From an uncultured Bacteroidales bacterium (GTDB lineage: Bacteria > Bacteroidota > Bacteroidia > Bacteroidales > Bacteroidaceae): 64,000 nt of DNA. The stretch lies in the NCBI GenBank assembly GCA_902768125.1, contig CACXKA010000009.1, positions 29,603-93,602 of the forward strand, in the 5' to 3' direction. Of the stretch, positions 7,707-15,659 are shown in pieces (positions within the stretch are counted from its first letter, which is position 1; every line of letters begins with the position of its first letter). The notes under the pieces were generated by a model that saw only the letters and a list, made by a program, of their open reading frames with translations, searched no databases and had not been told where the DNA came from. The position numbers and the translations under genes are program-made.

Positions 7707-9491
7707 ATGGTATTAGTTTTTGGTGGCACGACCGAGGGGCGCAAGGCGATAGAGGCGCTTGAGGAGGCTGGCAACACGTTCTACTACAGCACGAAGACGG
7801 GCGAGCAGGACGTGCCGCTCCATCACGGTGTTGCCATCAGCGGAGCCATGGACGCAACCGCCATGACCGTTTTCTGCCAGAAGCATGGCATCAGACTCTT
7901 GGTCGATGCTGCCCATCCTTTTGCCGAGGTGCTGCACCAGACCGTGGCGAACGTGGCAGAGAGATTGAACATCCCAGCCATACGTTTCGAGCGCATCTTC
8001 CCCGCCAGAGACCCTGACATCACATGGATTGATTCCTACGCCTCCCTCATCTCACACCTCTCCCCCCAAAACTGTCAACTGTCAACTGTCAACTGTCAAC
8101 TTTCCACCCTCCTTGCCACCACCGGTGTGCAGAGCATCGCCCAACTAAAACCTTTGGAAGAACAAGGCGTGAAGGTGTATTATCGCATTCTTCCAAGAGA
8201 ATCATCCATTGCTTTGGCAAAGAAACAGGGTGCTGTTGATGAACAACTCTGCTACTATGAAGACCCTAGGGAGATTCCTGTGAATGCGGATGCCATCCTG
8301 CTGAAAGAGAGTGGGTCAACTGGCGGTTTTCAGGAGAAGGTGAAGGCGGCAAAGGCATTGGGTATGCAGATCTATGCCATCAAGCGTCCTGAAACACCCA
8401 CTATTTTTCATTGTGTGAATGGGGAACATGGTCTCAGGCGGATGGTGGAAAAACTGCTTCCCGAATTCTATCCTCTCCACAGCGGACTGACTACAGGCAC
8501 TTGTGCTACAGCGGCAGCCATTGCAGCAACTACCCGTTTGCTCAAAGGGGAAACACCACAAGAAGTGCCCGTCATCCTCCCCAACGGCGAAACCATCATG
8601 GTCCCCGTCGGATATGGAGAAGACTACGCCTACTGCATCAAGGAAGCAGGCGACGACCCCGACGTGACGGATGGCATCGAAGTGAGGGCAGAGGTGAGGC
8701 AAGTCGACCAATTTGAAATATGTGGTGGCGAAGGCGTGGGCAGATTCACTTTGCCAGGTTTCGACTATCCTCCAGGCGAGCCTGCCATCAACAAAGCACC
8801 TCGTCAAATGATTCGCCAGAATCTGGAGAAACTGTCAACTGTTAATTGTCAATTGTCAATTACCCTCTCTGTTCCTCAAGGTGAAGAAATTGCCCGTCAC
8901 ACCTTCAATCCCCGTCTTGGCATTGAAGGTGGCATCAGCATCATCGGTGTGTCAGGCATCGTCAAACCCTTCTCGGAGGAAGCCTTCATCGAGAGCATCC
9001 GCAAGTGTATGGAGGTGGCGAAGGCAAGTGCTTCGGAACGAATCGTGTTGCATAGTGGCATGAAGAGTGAAGGATTCTTACAGGACCACTATCCCCATCT
9101 CCCTCAACAGGCGTTTGTGGAGTATGGCAATGCCATTGGTGCCGCCTTGCAAATTGCTGACGAACTCCACATTCCCCGCATCACCCTCGGCATCATGTTG
9201 GGCAAAGCTGTGAAACTGGCAGAGGGACACCTCGACACCCACAGCAAAAAACAGACGATGAACAAAGCGTTCATCATCCAGATGTTAGAAGAGTCAGGCT
9301 GTGACACCAAGGTCATCGAACAAATAACAAGCATCACCTTGGCACGCGAACTCTGGGGCATCATCCCCTCCGAACAGATAGAAACCTTTTGCCGCACCGT
9401 CATCCGCCATTGCCTGACGCATTGCGCCCCCCTCCTGCCACACGGCGACCTCACCATCCTTCTGATAGACGACGCTGGCGGCATCCATTAA
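7707..9491 (+). CDS. Fused precorrin-6x reductase (CobK/CbiJ) and CbiD C1-methyltransferase
   Basis: The 594-residue fusion begins with CobK (residues 1-250; VLVFGGTTEGRKAIEAL start, LVDAAHPFA, LLKESGSTGGF), which reduces the corrin macrocycle. It continues with CbiD (about 252-594; SGLTTGTCATAAA, DDPDVTDG, GGISIIGVSGIV, ITLGIMLGKAVKLAEGH), the cobalt-precorrin-5B C1-methyltransferase of the anaerobic route. Two low-complexity insertions break the domains: NCQLSTVNCQLST at residues 123-135 and STVNCQLSIT near residue 380. Both are encoded by four copies of the same 7-bp unit. The frame is intact in this copy. The gene completes steps missing from the first block, but cobI/cbiL, cbiA and late genes are not in the window. 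Confidence 0.92.
   Translation: MVLVFGGTTEGRKAIEALEEAGNTFYYSTKTGEQDVPLHHGVAISGAMDATAMTVFCQKHGIRLLVDAAHPFAEVLHQTVANVAERLNIPAIRFERIFPARDPDITWIDSYASLISHLSPQNCQLSTVNCQLSTLLATTGVQSIAQLKPLEEQGVKVYYRILPRESSIALAKKQGAVDEQLCYYEDPREIPVNADAILLKESGSTGGFQEKVKAAKALGMQIYAIKRPETPTIFHCVNGEHGLRRMVEKLLPEFYPLHSGLTTGTCATAAAIAATTRLLKGETPQEVPVILPNGETIMVPVGYGEDYAYCIKEAGDDPDVTDGIEVRAEVRQVDQFEICGGEGVGRFTLPGFDYPPGEPAINKAPRQMIRQNLEKLSTVNCQLSITLSVPQGEEIARHTFNPRLGIEGGISIIGVSGIVKPFSEEAFIESIRKCMEVAKASASERIVLHSGMKSEGFLQDHYPHLPQQAFVEYGNAIGAALQIADELHIPRITLGIMLGKAVKLAEGHLDTHSKKQTMNKAFIIQMLEESGCDTKVIEQITSITLARELWGIIPSEQIETFCRTVIRHCLTHCAPLLPHGDLTILLIDDAGGIH
8072..8099 (+). repeat. Perfect CTGTCAA x4 heptad repeat in cobK
   Basis: Four perfect copies of CTGTCAA lie in the reading frame and encode the repeated peptide NCQLSTV. 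Loss or gain of one to two units would shift the frame. Confidence 0.9.
8832..8859 (+). repeat. CTGTCAA-type heptad repeat in cbiD
   Basis: Four units (CTGTCAA, CTGTTAA, TTGTCAA, TTGTCAA) related to the repeat at 8072 interrupt the CbiD part of the same gene. Confidence 0.85.
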
Positions 9492-9509
9492 CACAAGAAA
9501 CCCTACACC

Positions 9510-9540
9510 AAGGGGCACCCGACCCACTCGGATGCCCCTT
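9510..9540 (+). terminator. Hairpin after cobK-cbiD
   Basis: AAGGGGCA (9510-9517) pairs with TGCCCCTT (9533-9540), with an inner CCGA/TCGG pair. The T tract is weak, so termination is likely but not certain. A 7-bp-period repeat (9545-9565) follows. Confidence 0.6.
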
Positions 9541-9572
9541 CTTCATCTATCATTTATCATTTAGCGCAGCGC

Positions 9573-10031
9573 CTAATCCCCATCAGGATCGTCCACCGGC
9601 GTTCCGCCGCCACCTGATGGAGGTAGAGGCTCGTCATCGCCCGTTTCGCCACCACCTGATGGAGGCTGACCGCCACCACCGCCTTGGTCATCACCGCCAC
9701 CTGATGGAGGTAGAGGCTCGTCATCGCCCGTTTCACCACCACCATTGTTGGGCTTGTCGATGTTGCCGCCCGATGCACTGCTGATGTAGTAGAGTTTTGC
9801 ACGTTCCTCGATGCTGAGCAGCACGGTGATGAGGGCGTTGAGCGATTCGCTGGGCTGAAGAACGGCGAGTGCGTTCAAAATTTCGTAAGCACTGCGGATG
9901 GCTGCATCGACCGTCTTGCGTGCAGCGGCCAGTTCGCCCTTCACCTTGGCACTCTCGTTGTCCACGCGCACTGTGATGAGCTGCAGCACCTTGTTAGCTT
10001 GAATGACTGCCTTGCTCACCCACTCGGCCAA
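9573..10031 (-). pseudogene. C-terminal fragment of a DUF6261-like protein with a Gly/Pro-rich tail
   Basis: The frame has no ATG start; only a TTG at 10031 is available and the coding pattern simply begins there. Residues 1-85 are helical (KAVIQANKVLQLITVRVDN, RKTVDAAIRSAYEILNAL, SLNALITVLLSIEERAKLYY), resembling the C-terminal part of DUF6261 proteins of Bacteroidales. The tail is a repeated GGGETGDDEPLPPSGGG peptide encoded by two nearly identical stretches of about 38 bp. DUF6261 proteins are normally well over 200 residues, so the N-terminal half is missing. The break coincides with the start of an unrelated, AT-rich gene piece on the opposite strand, which suggests a rearrangement. The DUF6261 assignment is from memory of the family pattern. 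Confidence 0.5.
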
Positions 10032-10044
10032 GAGATTCGCTAAC

Positions 10045-10335
10045 GCTACTAAAGAAATATATTTCTATTCCTCCGACTACTTGGGAGAGGGCAAAGAAAT
10101 TTTCCATGTGGAATATAACATGGAATATAATAATGGCGACATCCAAGACGGCAACTGCAGCATAGACACAGACGATGTGCTTACCGCTTTCGGTTTTAAA
10201 GATTATAAAGAATTGAAATCATACTTTCTCAACAAATACACTGACGACAATAATGCATGGAGGAATATTATCAATGAAATGCAAGAAAAAGGATTGTCGC
10301 CAATGGTTGATGAAAACGAAGGAGGCTATAATTAA
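10045..10335 (+). pseudogene. Orphan C-terminal gene fragment, unknown family
   Basis: The plus-strand frame is open through the DUF6261 fragment, but coding character starts at about 10045 (KEIYFYSSDYLGEGKEIF). It ends with a normal stop at 10333-10335. The roughly 96 residues (NGDIQDGNCSIDTDDVLTAF, KELKSYFLNKY, WRNIINEMQEKG) are acidic, look soluble and use clearly more AT-rich codons than their neighbours. No start codon with a ribosome site is seen. The most likely reading is the end of a foreign gene whose start was lost at the same junction that truncated the gene on the other strand. Confidence 0.45.
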
Positions 10336-10372
10336 TGACAAATCTATAATATAGAAAAAACAAACAGGCGGG

Positions 10373-10414
10373 AAACCACACCGACATCATCGGCATATGG
10401 TTCCCCGCCCTGTT
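10373..10414. terminator. Large hairpin between convergent genes
   Basis: AACAGG-CGGG-AACCA on the left pairs with TGGTT-CCCCG-CCTGTT on the right with one or two bulges, and an inner CCGA/TCGG pair caps it. A and T runs on both sides suit a bidirectional terminator. Confidence 0.65.
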
Positions 10415-10496
10415 GTTTCCACATTTATATTATCATTGCGCTATCCATCCGTATTACTTATTCTATTGATGGATGACGTCGGAACAAAACACATCA

Positions 10497-11153
10497 TCAC
10501 AGCCCCGCAGCCAGCAGTTGCTCACAGATGCTCTTCATGCCGTTGATGGACGGATGGCCGTTCTGTTTCTCGATGTCATGCAGTTCGATGAGTTGCACAT
10601 TGTAGTGTTTGCACACCTCACGCATCGACTCGTTGATAGGCTCCCTCAGTTCCGAGTTCAGAATGGAACAGAGTTTTGCTTTCGGATAGCGCTTCTGTAA
10701 CATGTCGAGCAGACAAGCCAACGCAGGACGGAAATTCTTGCAGTCCTCTTTCGTCCAGTCTGCATACTGATACTCGCCGATGGGCGAATTGGCCCATGCG
10801 TCGTTCGTGCCGCCAAACACAAAGATGATGTCCGGATTTCCCAAACTGTCCACGCGGGAGATGAAATTGCTGTGCGACGAGTCCATGCGTCCGTAGCCCG
10901 TGCCGCAGATGGTCGTGCCGCCCCACGAGTCGTTCTTCTCCAACGTGTAGCCCTTTGCCTTGAGGTAGAGGCTCCACCATGTCTGCTCCACCTCCTTCAC
11001 GTCGTTCTGGTTGTTGGGGTAGAATGTTGAATAATTGGCAGGAATGATGCCCTGAAACGTAGAATAGGAATCGCCCAATACGGACACCTTCTTCTGAGCC
11101 GACGCTGTCACAGTCACGACCACCATCAGTGTAAGTAAAAAAAGTTTCTTCAT
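10497..11153 (-). CDS. Secreted SGNH/GDSL-family hydrolase
   Basis: The start at 11153 (MKKLFLLTLMVVV) gives a clear signal peptide ending in TASAQ; an ATG three codons upstream is possible. SGNH blocks are visible: block I GDSYSTF with the nucleophile serine near residue 31, block III GGTNDAW near residue 114, and block V with HPSINGM, whose histidine completes the triad. This family removes acyl or acetyl groups from esters, often from polysaccharides in Bacteroidetes. The mature enzyme of about 200 residues would be periplasmic or secreted. The 5' untranslated region carries an 18-bp tandem repeat. No operon partner is seen; the gene downstream on this strand is the truncated DUF6261 piece. 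Confidence 0.82.
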   Translation of the reverse strand: MKKLFLLTLMVVVTVTASAQKKVSVLGDSYSTFQGIIPANYSTFYPNNQNDVKEVEQTWWSLYLKAKGYTLEKNDSWGGTTICGTGYGRMDSSHSNFISRVDSLGNPDIIFVFGGTNDAWANSPIGEYQYADWTKEDCKNFRPALACLLDMLQKRYPKAKLCSILNSELREPINESMREVCKHYNVQLIELHDIEKQNGHPSINGMKSICEQLLAAGL

Positions 11154-11169
11154 GTTGTACATTTAATTA

Positions 11170-11205
11170 GGTTGTAAATTAAGTTTTGGTTGTAAATTAA
11201 GTTTT
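11170..11205 (-). repeat. 18-bp tandem repeat in the SGNH gene leader
   Basis: GGTTGTAAATTAAGTTTT occurs twice in tandem (11170-11187 and 11188-11205), between the -7 box and the start codon. Confidence 0.85.
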
Positions 11206-11215
11206 AGTTGCGGCT

Positions 11216-11224
11216 GCAAAGATA
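11216..11224 (-). promoter_or_regulatory. Promoter -7 box for the SGNH hydrolase
   Basis: TATCTTTGC on the minus strand at 11216-11224 matches the Bacteroidetes consensus and lies about 62 bases before the ATG. Confidence 0.65.
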
Positions 11225-11358
11225 GGAAAAATCCACGACCCCTCCCAAACATTTCCCGACTTTTCTTTTTTCTTTCCCGTCATCTTCATCAACTCAAACA
11301 GAAAATACCAGTTCGATTCCGACACATACGGGGACTCATCGTCACGAAGCGGAGGGTG

Positions 11359-12384
11359 TCACTCGATGGACTGATGGCGACGGAAGATGACGCTGGCGAT
11401 GACGGGGGCACCAATCAGCGCCGTGACACTGTTGACCGGCAGCGCTCCCTCAAATCCAGGCATACGTGCCACAAGATTGCACGCCAATGCGAGGCAAGCG
11501 CCCGTCAGCATACAGGCAGGCATCAGGATGCGGTGGTCGCTCGTCTGGAAAAGGGCACGGCACAGATGCGGCACTGCCAAACCGATGAACATGATGGGAC
11601 CACAATAAGCGGTGACTATCGCCACAAGAATGCCCGAACTACTGATGACGAGCAAACGGGCACGACGCAGATTCAGACCGAGATTGCTGGCATAATAATC
11701 GCCGAGCAGGAGCAGGTTCATGGTCTTGGACAGAAGCATGCTCAGCGGTAACAGACCTGTCATCAGCAGGACAAACAGCATCATCTGATCGCCCGACACA
11801 CGAGCAAACGAACCCAATCCCCACACCACGTAGGCCTTCACGTCTTCCTCGGCGGAGAAGAATTTCAGCACGCCGATGATGGCTGTGGCGAGATAACCTA
11901 TCATCACGCCGATGATGAGCAGGGTCACACTCCCCTTCACCTTCTGCGACACATAGAGAATCAGCGCCATCACCGCCAATGCGCCCACGATGGCAGCCAC
12001 CGACATGGCGGCATCGCCCAGATAGCCCAATCGGCTCAATGCCACACCGCCCAACGAACCTGACATCAGCACCACGAACGCCACACCCAAAGAAGCGCCA
12101 TTCGAAATGCCCAACACCGACGGACCCGCCAACGGATTGCGAAACACCGTCTGCATCTGCAAACCACTCACAGCCAATCCAGCCCCTGCCACCGTAGCGG
12201 TCAAGGCTTGTGGCACTCGTGAACTGAGGATGATGTTGCGCCAAATCTCCTGCTGGCTTTCATCGCCAAATAAGATGCACAGGATGGCATCGACGGGTAT
12301 CTTCACCGTGCCCAACAACAGGTTGAGCACGAAAAAGAGGAGCAGACCCACCAACAATAATATGAACTTCGAGGCCAACTTCAT
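11359..12384 (-). CDS. FecCD-family ABC importer permease, BtuC-like
   Basis: The protein of about 341 residues has the multi-helix pattern of BtuC/FecCD permeases and their signatures: ILSSRVPQALTATVAGAGLAVSG, QTVFRNPLAGPSVLGISNGAS, and near the end GPIMFIGLAVPHLCR. It forms the inner-membrane channel that takes vitamin B12, haem or siderophores from a periplasmic binding protein, powered by a separate ATPase. The ATG overlaps the stop of the binding-protein gene by one base (TGATG), so the two are one operon. The ATPase gene is not next to it: no gene lies between 11153 and 11359. The nearby cobalamin genes make a corrinoid substrate likely, though iron chelates cannot be excluded. Confidence 0.88.
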   Translation of the reverse strand: MKLASKFILLLVGLLLFFVLNLLLGTVKIPVDAILCILFGDESQQEIWRNIILSSRVPQALTATVAGAGLAVSGLQMQTVFRNPLAGPSVLGISNGASLGVAFVVLMSGSLGGVALSRLGYLGDAAMSVAAIVGALAVMALILYVSQKVKGSVTLLIIGVMIGYLATAIIGVLKFFSAEEDVKAYVVWGLGSFARVSGDQMMLFVLLMTGLLPLSMLLSKTMNLLLLGDYYASNLGLNLRRARLLVISSSGILVAIVTAYCGPIMFIGLAVPHLCRALFQTSDHRILMPACMLTGACLALACNLVARMPGFEGALPVNSVTALIGAPVIASVIFRRHQSIE

Positions 12385-13538
12385 CACTTCAATAATTGAT
12401 AGTATCGCGGTTGATATCCTTCGCCCATCACCTCCGGATGGAAAATGGCTATCAAGTCTGCCAAGAGCACGTTAGGCCACACTGGCGAAGACTCATAGTA
12501 AGGTGTTTTCTTCATGTTGCAGTAAATCACGTGCTTCTCCTTGAAGGCCTTGAAGAGTTCGTTACGAGGTTCCGACGAACGCAATGCCTCGTAGGAGAAA
12601 TCACCAGGATAACTGTTCAAGATGCGCCAATAGTCAGCATTCGCCGCAAGGGCATACATCTGTTCATACTCGATGGGCACTCCACCCGTGTTGTCATCCT
12701 TCAGGATATATTCGGCTCCAGCATCGCGGAATAGTTGTGCCAAATGATTCTTGCCTCCCACAGCAAACCAGTTGCCACCATGCATCTCACCGCTGAACAC
12801 GGTAGGACGCTCTTTCAGGTCCAAACTCTCAACCTTTGCCTTCAACTCATTATAACGTGTCCGTATCTCCTCAAACAAAACATCAGCCTCTTTCTCCTTG
12901 CCAATGAACAGCCCCACATACTTCACCCATTCCGCCTGACCCAGAGGATGCGGCTCCTTGTAGCCCAAATGCGGCACGAGCGTCACACCCGTCTCCTTGA
13001 TGGCATCGTAACCACCACGTTTGAACGGCGAAATGAAGATGACCTCAGGATTGGCTGCCAAAATCAGCTCCGTGTCGAAATTTCCCTCCATACCAATCTT
13101 CACAATTCTCCCATCCTCCACCCGCTGTCGAATGTCCTTGTCGAAAAGATTCTTCGTGCCTGTGATACCTTTCACCACATCGAGTGCATTGAGTACGGTG
13201 AAATTCGACAGTTGCAGCATTGTCATCACCAATGTCCGCTCCACAGGTACCTCCACCTTCGTGTAACCTTCAGGTACCTCCGCCTTCGTGCCCTTCTGCA
13301 CCAAGGCAAAATGGTAGCTCACGGGCATCCTGTCCTCGTCTGTTTGTGGGTCTGCCACATCAACGAGTTTCACACCATTCTCCAAAGTCTTCACCTGAAA
13401 GCCCTTGGCATACTCCAAAGGCATCACTCCAGCAGAGTTGGTGTCGTTCACTCCTGCCTGTCCAGAAGGTGTTTGTTTGCAAGCTGTCATCAAGAAAAGA
13501 CCGATGATCCCAAGCACAAAAAAATGAAAATGTTTCAT
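12384..13538 (-). CDS. Periplasmic metal/corrinoid-binding lipoprotein (BtuF/FepB-like)
   Basis: The start at 13538 (MKHFHFFVLGIIGLF) is chosen over an ATG two codons upstream because it begins a lipoprotein signal ending in the lipobox LMTAC; the cysteine becomes the lipidated N-terminus. The mature part has the two-lobe binding-protein pattern of cluster A-II proteins: VERTLVMTMLQLSNFTVLNALDVVKGI in lobe one, EVIFISPFKRGGYDAIKETGVTLVPHLGY, and a long linking helix (EKEADVLFEEIRTRYNELKAKVE). It hands its ligand to the permease encoded immediately downstream. A weak -7-like box (13556-13564, minus) is the probable promoter. The ligand is inferred from context to be a corrinoid or an iron complex. 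Confidence 0.85.
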   Translation of the reverse strand: MKHFHFFVLGIIGLFLMTACKQTPSGQAGVNDTNSAGVMPLEYAKGFQVKTLENGVKLVDVADPQTDEDRMPVSYHFALVQKGTKAEVPEGYTKVEVPVERTLVMTMLQLSNFTVLNALDVVKGITGTKNLFDKDIRQRVEDGRIVKIGMEGNFDTELILAANPEVIFISPFKRGGYDAIKETGVTLVPHLGYKEPHPLGQAEWVKYVGLFIGKEKEADVLFEEIRTRYNELKAKVESLDLKERPTVFSGEMHGGNWFAVGGKNHLAQLFRDAGAEYILKDDNTGGVPIEYEQMYALAANADYWRILNSYPGDFSYEALRSSEPRNELFKAFKEKHVIYCNMKKTPYYESSPVWPNVLLADLIAIFHPEVMGEGYQPRYYQLLK

Positions 13539-13544
13539 AACCAT

Positions 13545-13953
13545 CTAATTTGGCGGTAAAGTTACAAAAAAGTGACGAGTTAGAAGTGATGAGTCAACAG
13601 TTTTTTTCCTCAACGTGAGATATTTTCTTCATCTCTCTTCTGTTTTGTGTAACATTGTGTATGTGACGGTGCTCGAGCGTCCAACAATTACGATTGTTGA
13701 GATTGAAAATAGACTTCTTTTCTTTTAATGTCAAATTGAATCGCTTTATTATTTATAGCTTTCATTTTGAAATCTATATAATTGTATCATGTTACATATT
13801 TTATATAAATAATGTTAAAATCAATACAAGTTGATATATATTGTTTTGTTTCTACTTCAAAATGATGTACCTTTGCATCGTGGTTTGAGAAAAATGTATC
13901 AGCCACGTAGTATTCATCACAAAATATCATTATGACAAACAAGCAGTAACATT
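13545..13953. other. Divergent intergenic region, promoters only
   Basis: This AT-rich stretch of about 400 bases separates the binding lipoprotein from amt. A weak minus-strand -7 box lies at 13556-13564 and a good plus-strand box at 13868-13876. No gene, riboswitch core or long hairpin was recognised. In particular, no cobalamin-riboswitch conserved core was seen. Confidence 0.6.
13868..13876 (+). promoter_or_regulatory. Promoter -7 box for amt
   Basis: TACCTTTGC lies about 78 bases before the amt start, with TTG-containing sequence about 20 bases upstream. Confidence 0.65.
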
Positions 13954-15342
13954 ATGAAAGTAAAGAAACGTTGGGTGATCTTGATGACGGCAATGACGTT
14001 GATCGCCCTGACAGGAGTATTTGTAGGGGAGCCTACTTTTGATTGTGATTGGTCTGTAATTTCATCTGCCGATGTGGCTTGGCTGATTACAGCCACTATT
14101 TTTGTATTGATGATGACACCAGGTCTGTCCTTTTTCTATGGCGGCATGGTGGGTGCGAAGAACGTCATCAGCACGATGTTGCAGTCGTTCATCGCCATGG
14201 GACTCATCTCTGTGTTGTGGGTGGTCATCGGTTTTTCCTTGTGCTTTGGCGACGACATCGGTGGCATTATCGGCAACCCGCTCACTTTCCCGATGTTCCA
14301 CAATGTGGGTGGTGCCGTCTATACCACACCTGCTGGTAATGTATTGGGCGGTGCTTCCATTCCGTTGGCGCTGTTCGCTTTGTTCCAGATGAAGTTCGCC
14401 ATCATCACGCCGTCGCTGATTACAGGCTCGTTTGCTGAACGTGTACGTTTCTCTGCCTACATGTTCTTCATGATGTTCTTCTTCTTCATTATTTATTGTC
14501 CACTGGCTCACATGACTTGGCACCCAGAGGGATTGTTTATGCGCTGGGGCGTGGTTGACTTCGCTGGTGGTATCGTGGTGCACGCCTCATCGGGTGTGGC
14601 AGCCCTCGCTGGAGCCATCTATTTGGGTAGGCGTAAGACGGACACCCACAACAGCGAACCTGCCAACATCCCGTTTGTGCTGCTCGGAGCCGCCATGTTG
14701 TGGCTGGGTTGGTTTGGTTTCAATGCAGGTTCTTCGCTGCATTCTGACGGTCAGGCCATCAAGGCGTTCCTGAACACGAATACGGCTGCGGCTACGGCGA
14801 TGATGACTTGGATTTTCTTCGACTGTCTGCGTGGTCGCAAACCTTCTGCGATGGGTGCTGCCGTAGGATGTGTGGTGGGTCTGGTTGCCATCACTCCTTC
14901 GGCTGGTTATGTGACGGTGGGACAGAGCATCTTCATCGCTTTCGTGATTACACTCATCTGTAACATCGCTGTCTATTGGCGTTCACACTCGAAGATTGAC
15001 GATGCCCTCGATGTGTTTCCAACTCACGGAACGGGCGGTATCTTCGGAACGGTGCTCACGGGTATCTTCATTCAGGAGGGACTGATTGCTGGCTCATGGG
15101 ACGGATTCGTGGTGTTCCTGCTCCACTTGCTCGCCATCGTTATTGTCATCGTCTATACGTTTGCCATGAGTTGGGCGGGCTATGCCCTCATTGACAAGCT
15201 CATTCCGATGCGTGTTTCTGTTTACAGCGAGAAAGTGGGCTTGGATTACAGCCAGCACGACGAACACTATGGTTTGGCACAAGTGGGCGAACGTGAGTTG
15301 GCTGAATACGAGGAGCACATCCGACGGAAGGAGTCGAAGTGA
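13954..15342 (+). CDS. amt: Ammonium transporter
   Basis: The 462-residue protein has about eleven hydrophobic helices after an N-terminal signal-like helix. Amt/Rh features include the PGLSFFYGGMVGAKN segment, the FAGGIVVHASSGVAALAG helix carrying the first pore histidine, LGWFGFNAGS, and the FPTHGTGGIFG motif with the second pore histidine. Amt proteins are trimers in the inner membrane that conduct ammonium and are normally shut by the PII protein GlnK when nitrogen is ample. No glnK gene is adjacent here, so control may involve a distant PII or transcription only. A terminator follows within 20 bases, so the gene is probably a single transcription unit. Confidence 0.95.
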   Translation: MKVKKRWVILMTAMTLIALTGVFVGEPTFDCDWSVISSADVAWLITATIFVLMMTPGLSFFYGGMVGAKNVISTMLQSFIAMGLISVLWVVIGFSLCFGDDIGGIIGNPLTFPMFHNVGGAVYTTPAGNVLGGASIPLALFALFQMKFAIITPSLITGSFAERVRFSAYMFFMMFFFFIIYCPLAHMTWHPEGLFMRWGVVDFAGGIVVHASSGVAALAGAIYLGRRKTDTHNSEPANIPFVLLGAAMLWLGWFGFNAGSSLHSDGQAIKAFLNTNTAAATAMMTWIFFDCLRGRKPSAMGAAVGCVVGLVAITPSAGYVTVGQSIFIAFVITLICNIAVYWRSHSKIDDALDVFPTHGTGGIFGTVLTGIFIQEGLIAGSWDGFVVFLLHLLAIVIVIVYTFAMSWAGYALIDKLIPMRVSVYSEKVGLDYSQHDEHYGLAQVGERELAEYEEHIRRKESK

Positions 15343-15360
15343 TAGGTTTATCATTGATAG

Positions 15361-15388
15361 AAAAAGGGAGCCAATCGGCTCCTTTTTT
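15361..15388 (+). terminator. Intrinsic terminator of amt
   Basis: GGAGCC (15367-15372) pairs with GGCTCC (15377-15382) over a four-base loop and is followed by six Ts. Confidence 0.85.
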
Positions 15389-15420
15389 GTATATAATTGA
15401 AATTAAAGACTCCCGAGGAT

Positions 15421-15474
15421 ACACTTGCAACCTCCTCGTTGTAACAAGTGCAGGCTCGGGGAGGGTGCAAGTGT
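15421..15474. other. Long inverted repeat between amt and ppiD
   Basis: An 18-base arm at 15421-15438 (ACACTTGCAACCTCCTCG) pairs with 15457-15474 with two mismatches over an 18-base loop. The loop holds CAAGTG (15445-15450), which can pair with the same first arm instead. It lies after the amt terminator and before the ppiD promoter, so it is not obviously part of either transcript. Confidence 0.6.
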
Positions 15475-15569
15475 AGGTTCGAATGGGAAAACCAAGGGTG
15501 TTTCTTGAAAAAAAGAATCATATTTGAAAAAAACTTGGTGAACGTGATGGTCGGGTGAGAAAATTTTCG

Positions 15570-15578
15570 TACTTTTGC
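15570..15578 (+). promoter_or_regulatory. Promoter -7 box for ppiD
   Basis: TACTTTTGC at 15570-15578 fits the consensus, about 80 bases before the ATG at 15660. Confidence 0.6.
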
Positions 15579-15659
15579 ATGATTTTTGCGATTCTGTGAG
15601 GAAAAATCCTCTTGGGGTCGCACATAACGACAGATACAAATCAATAAAAATAATAAGAA

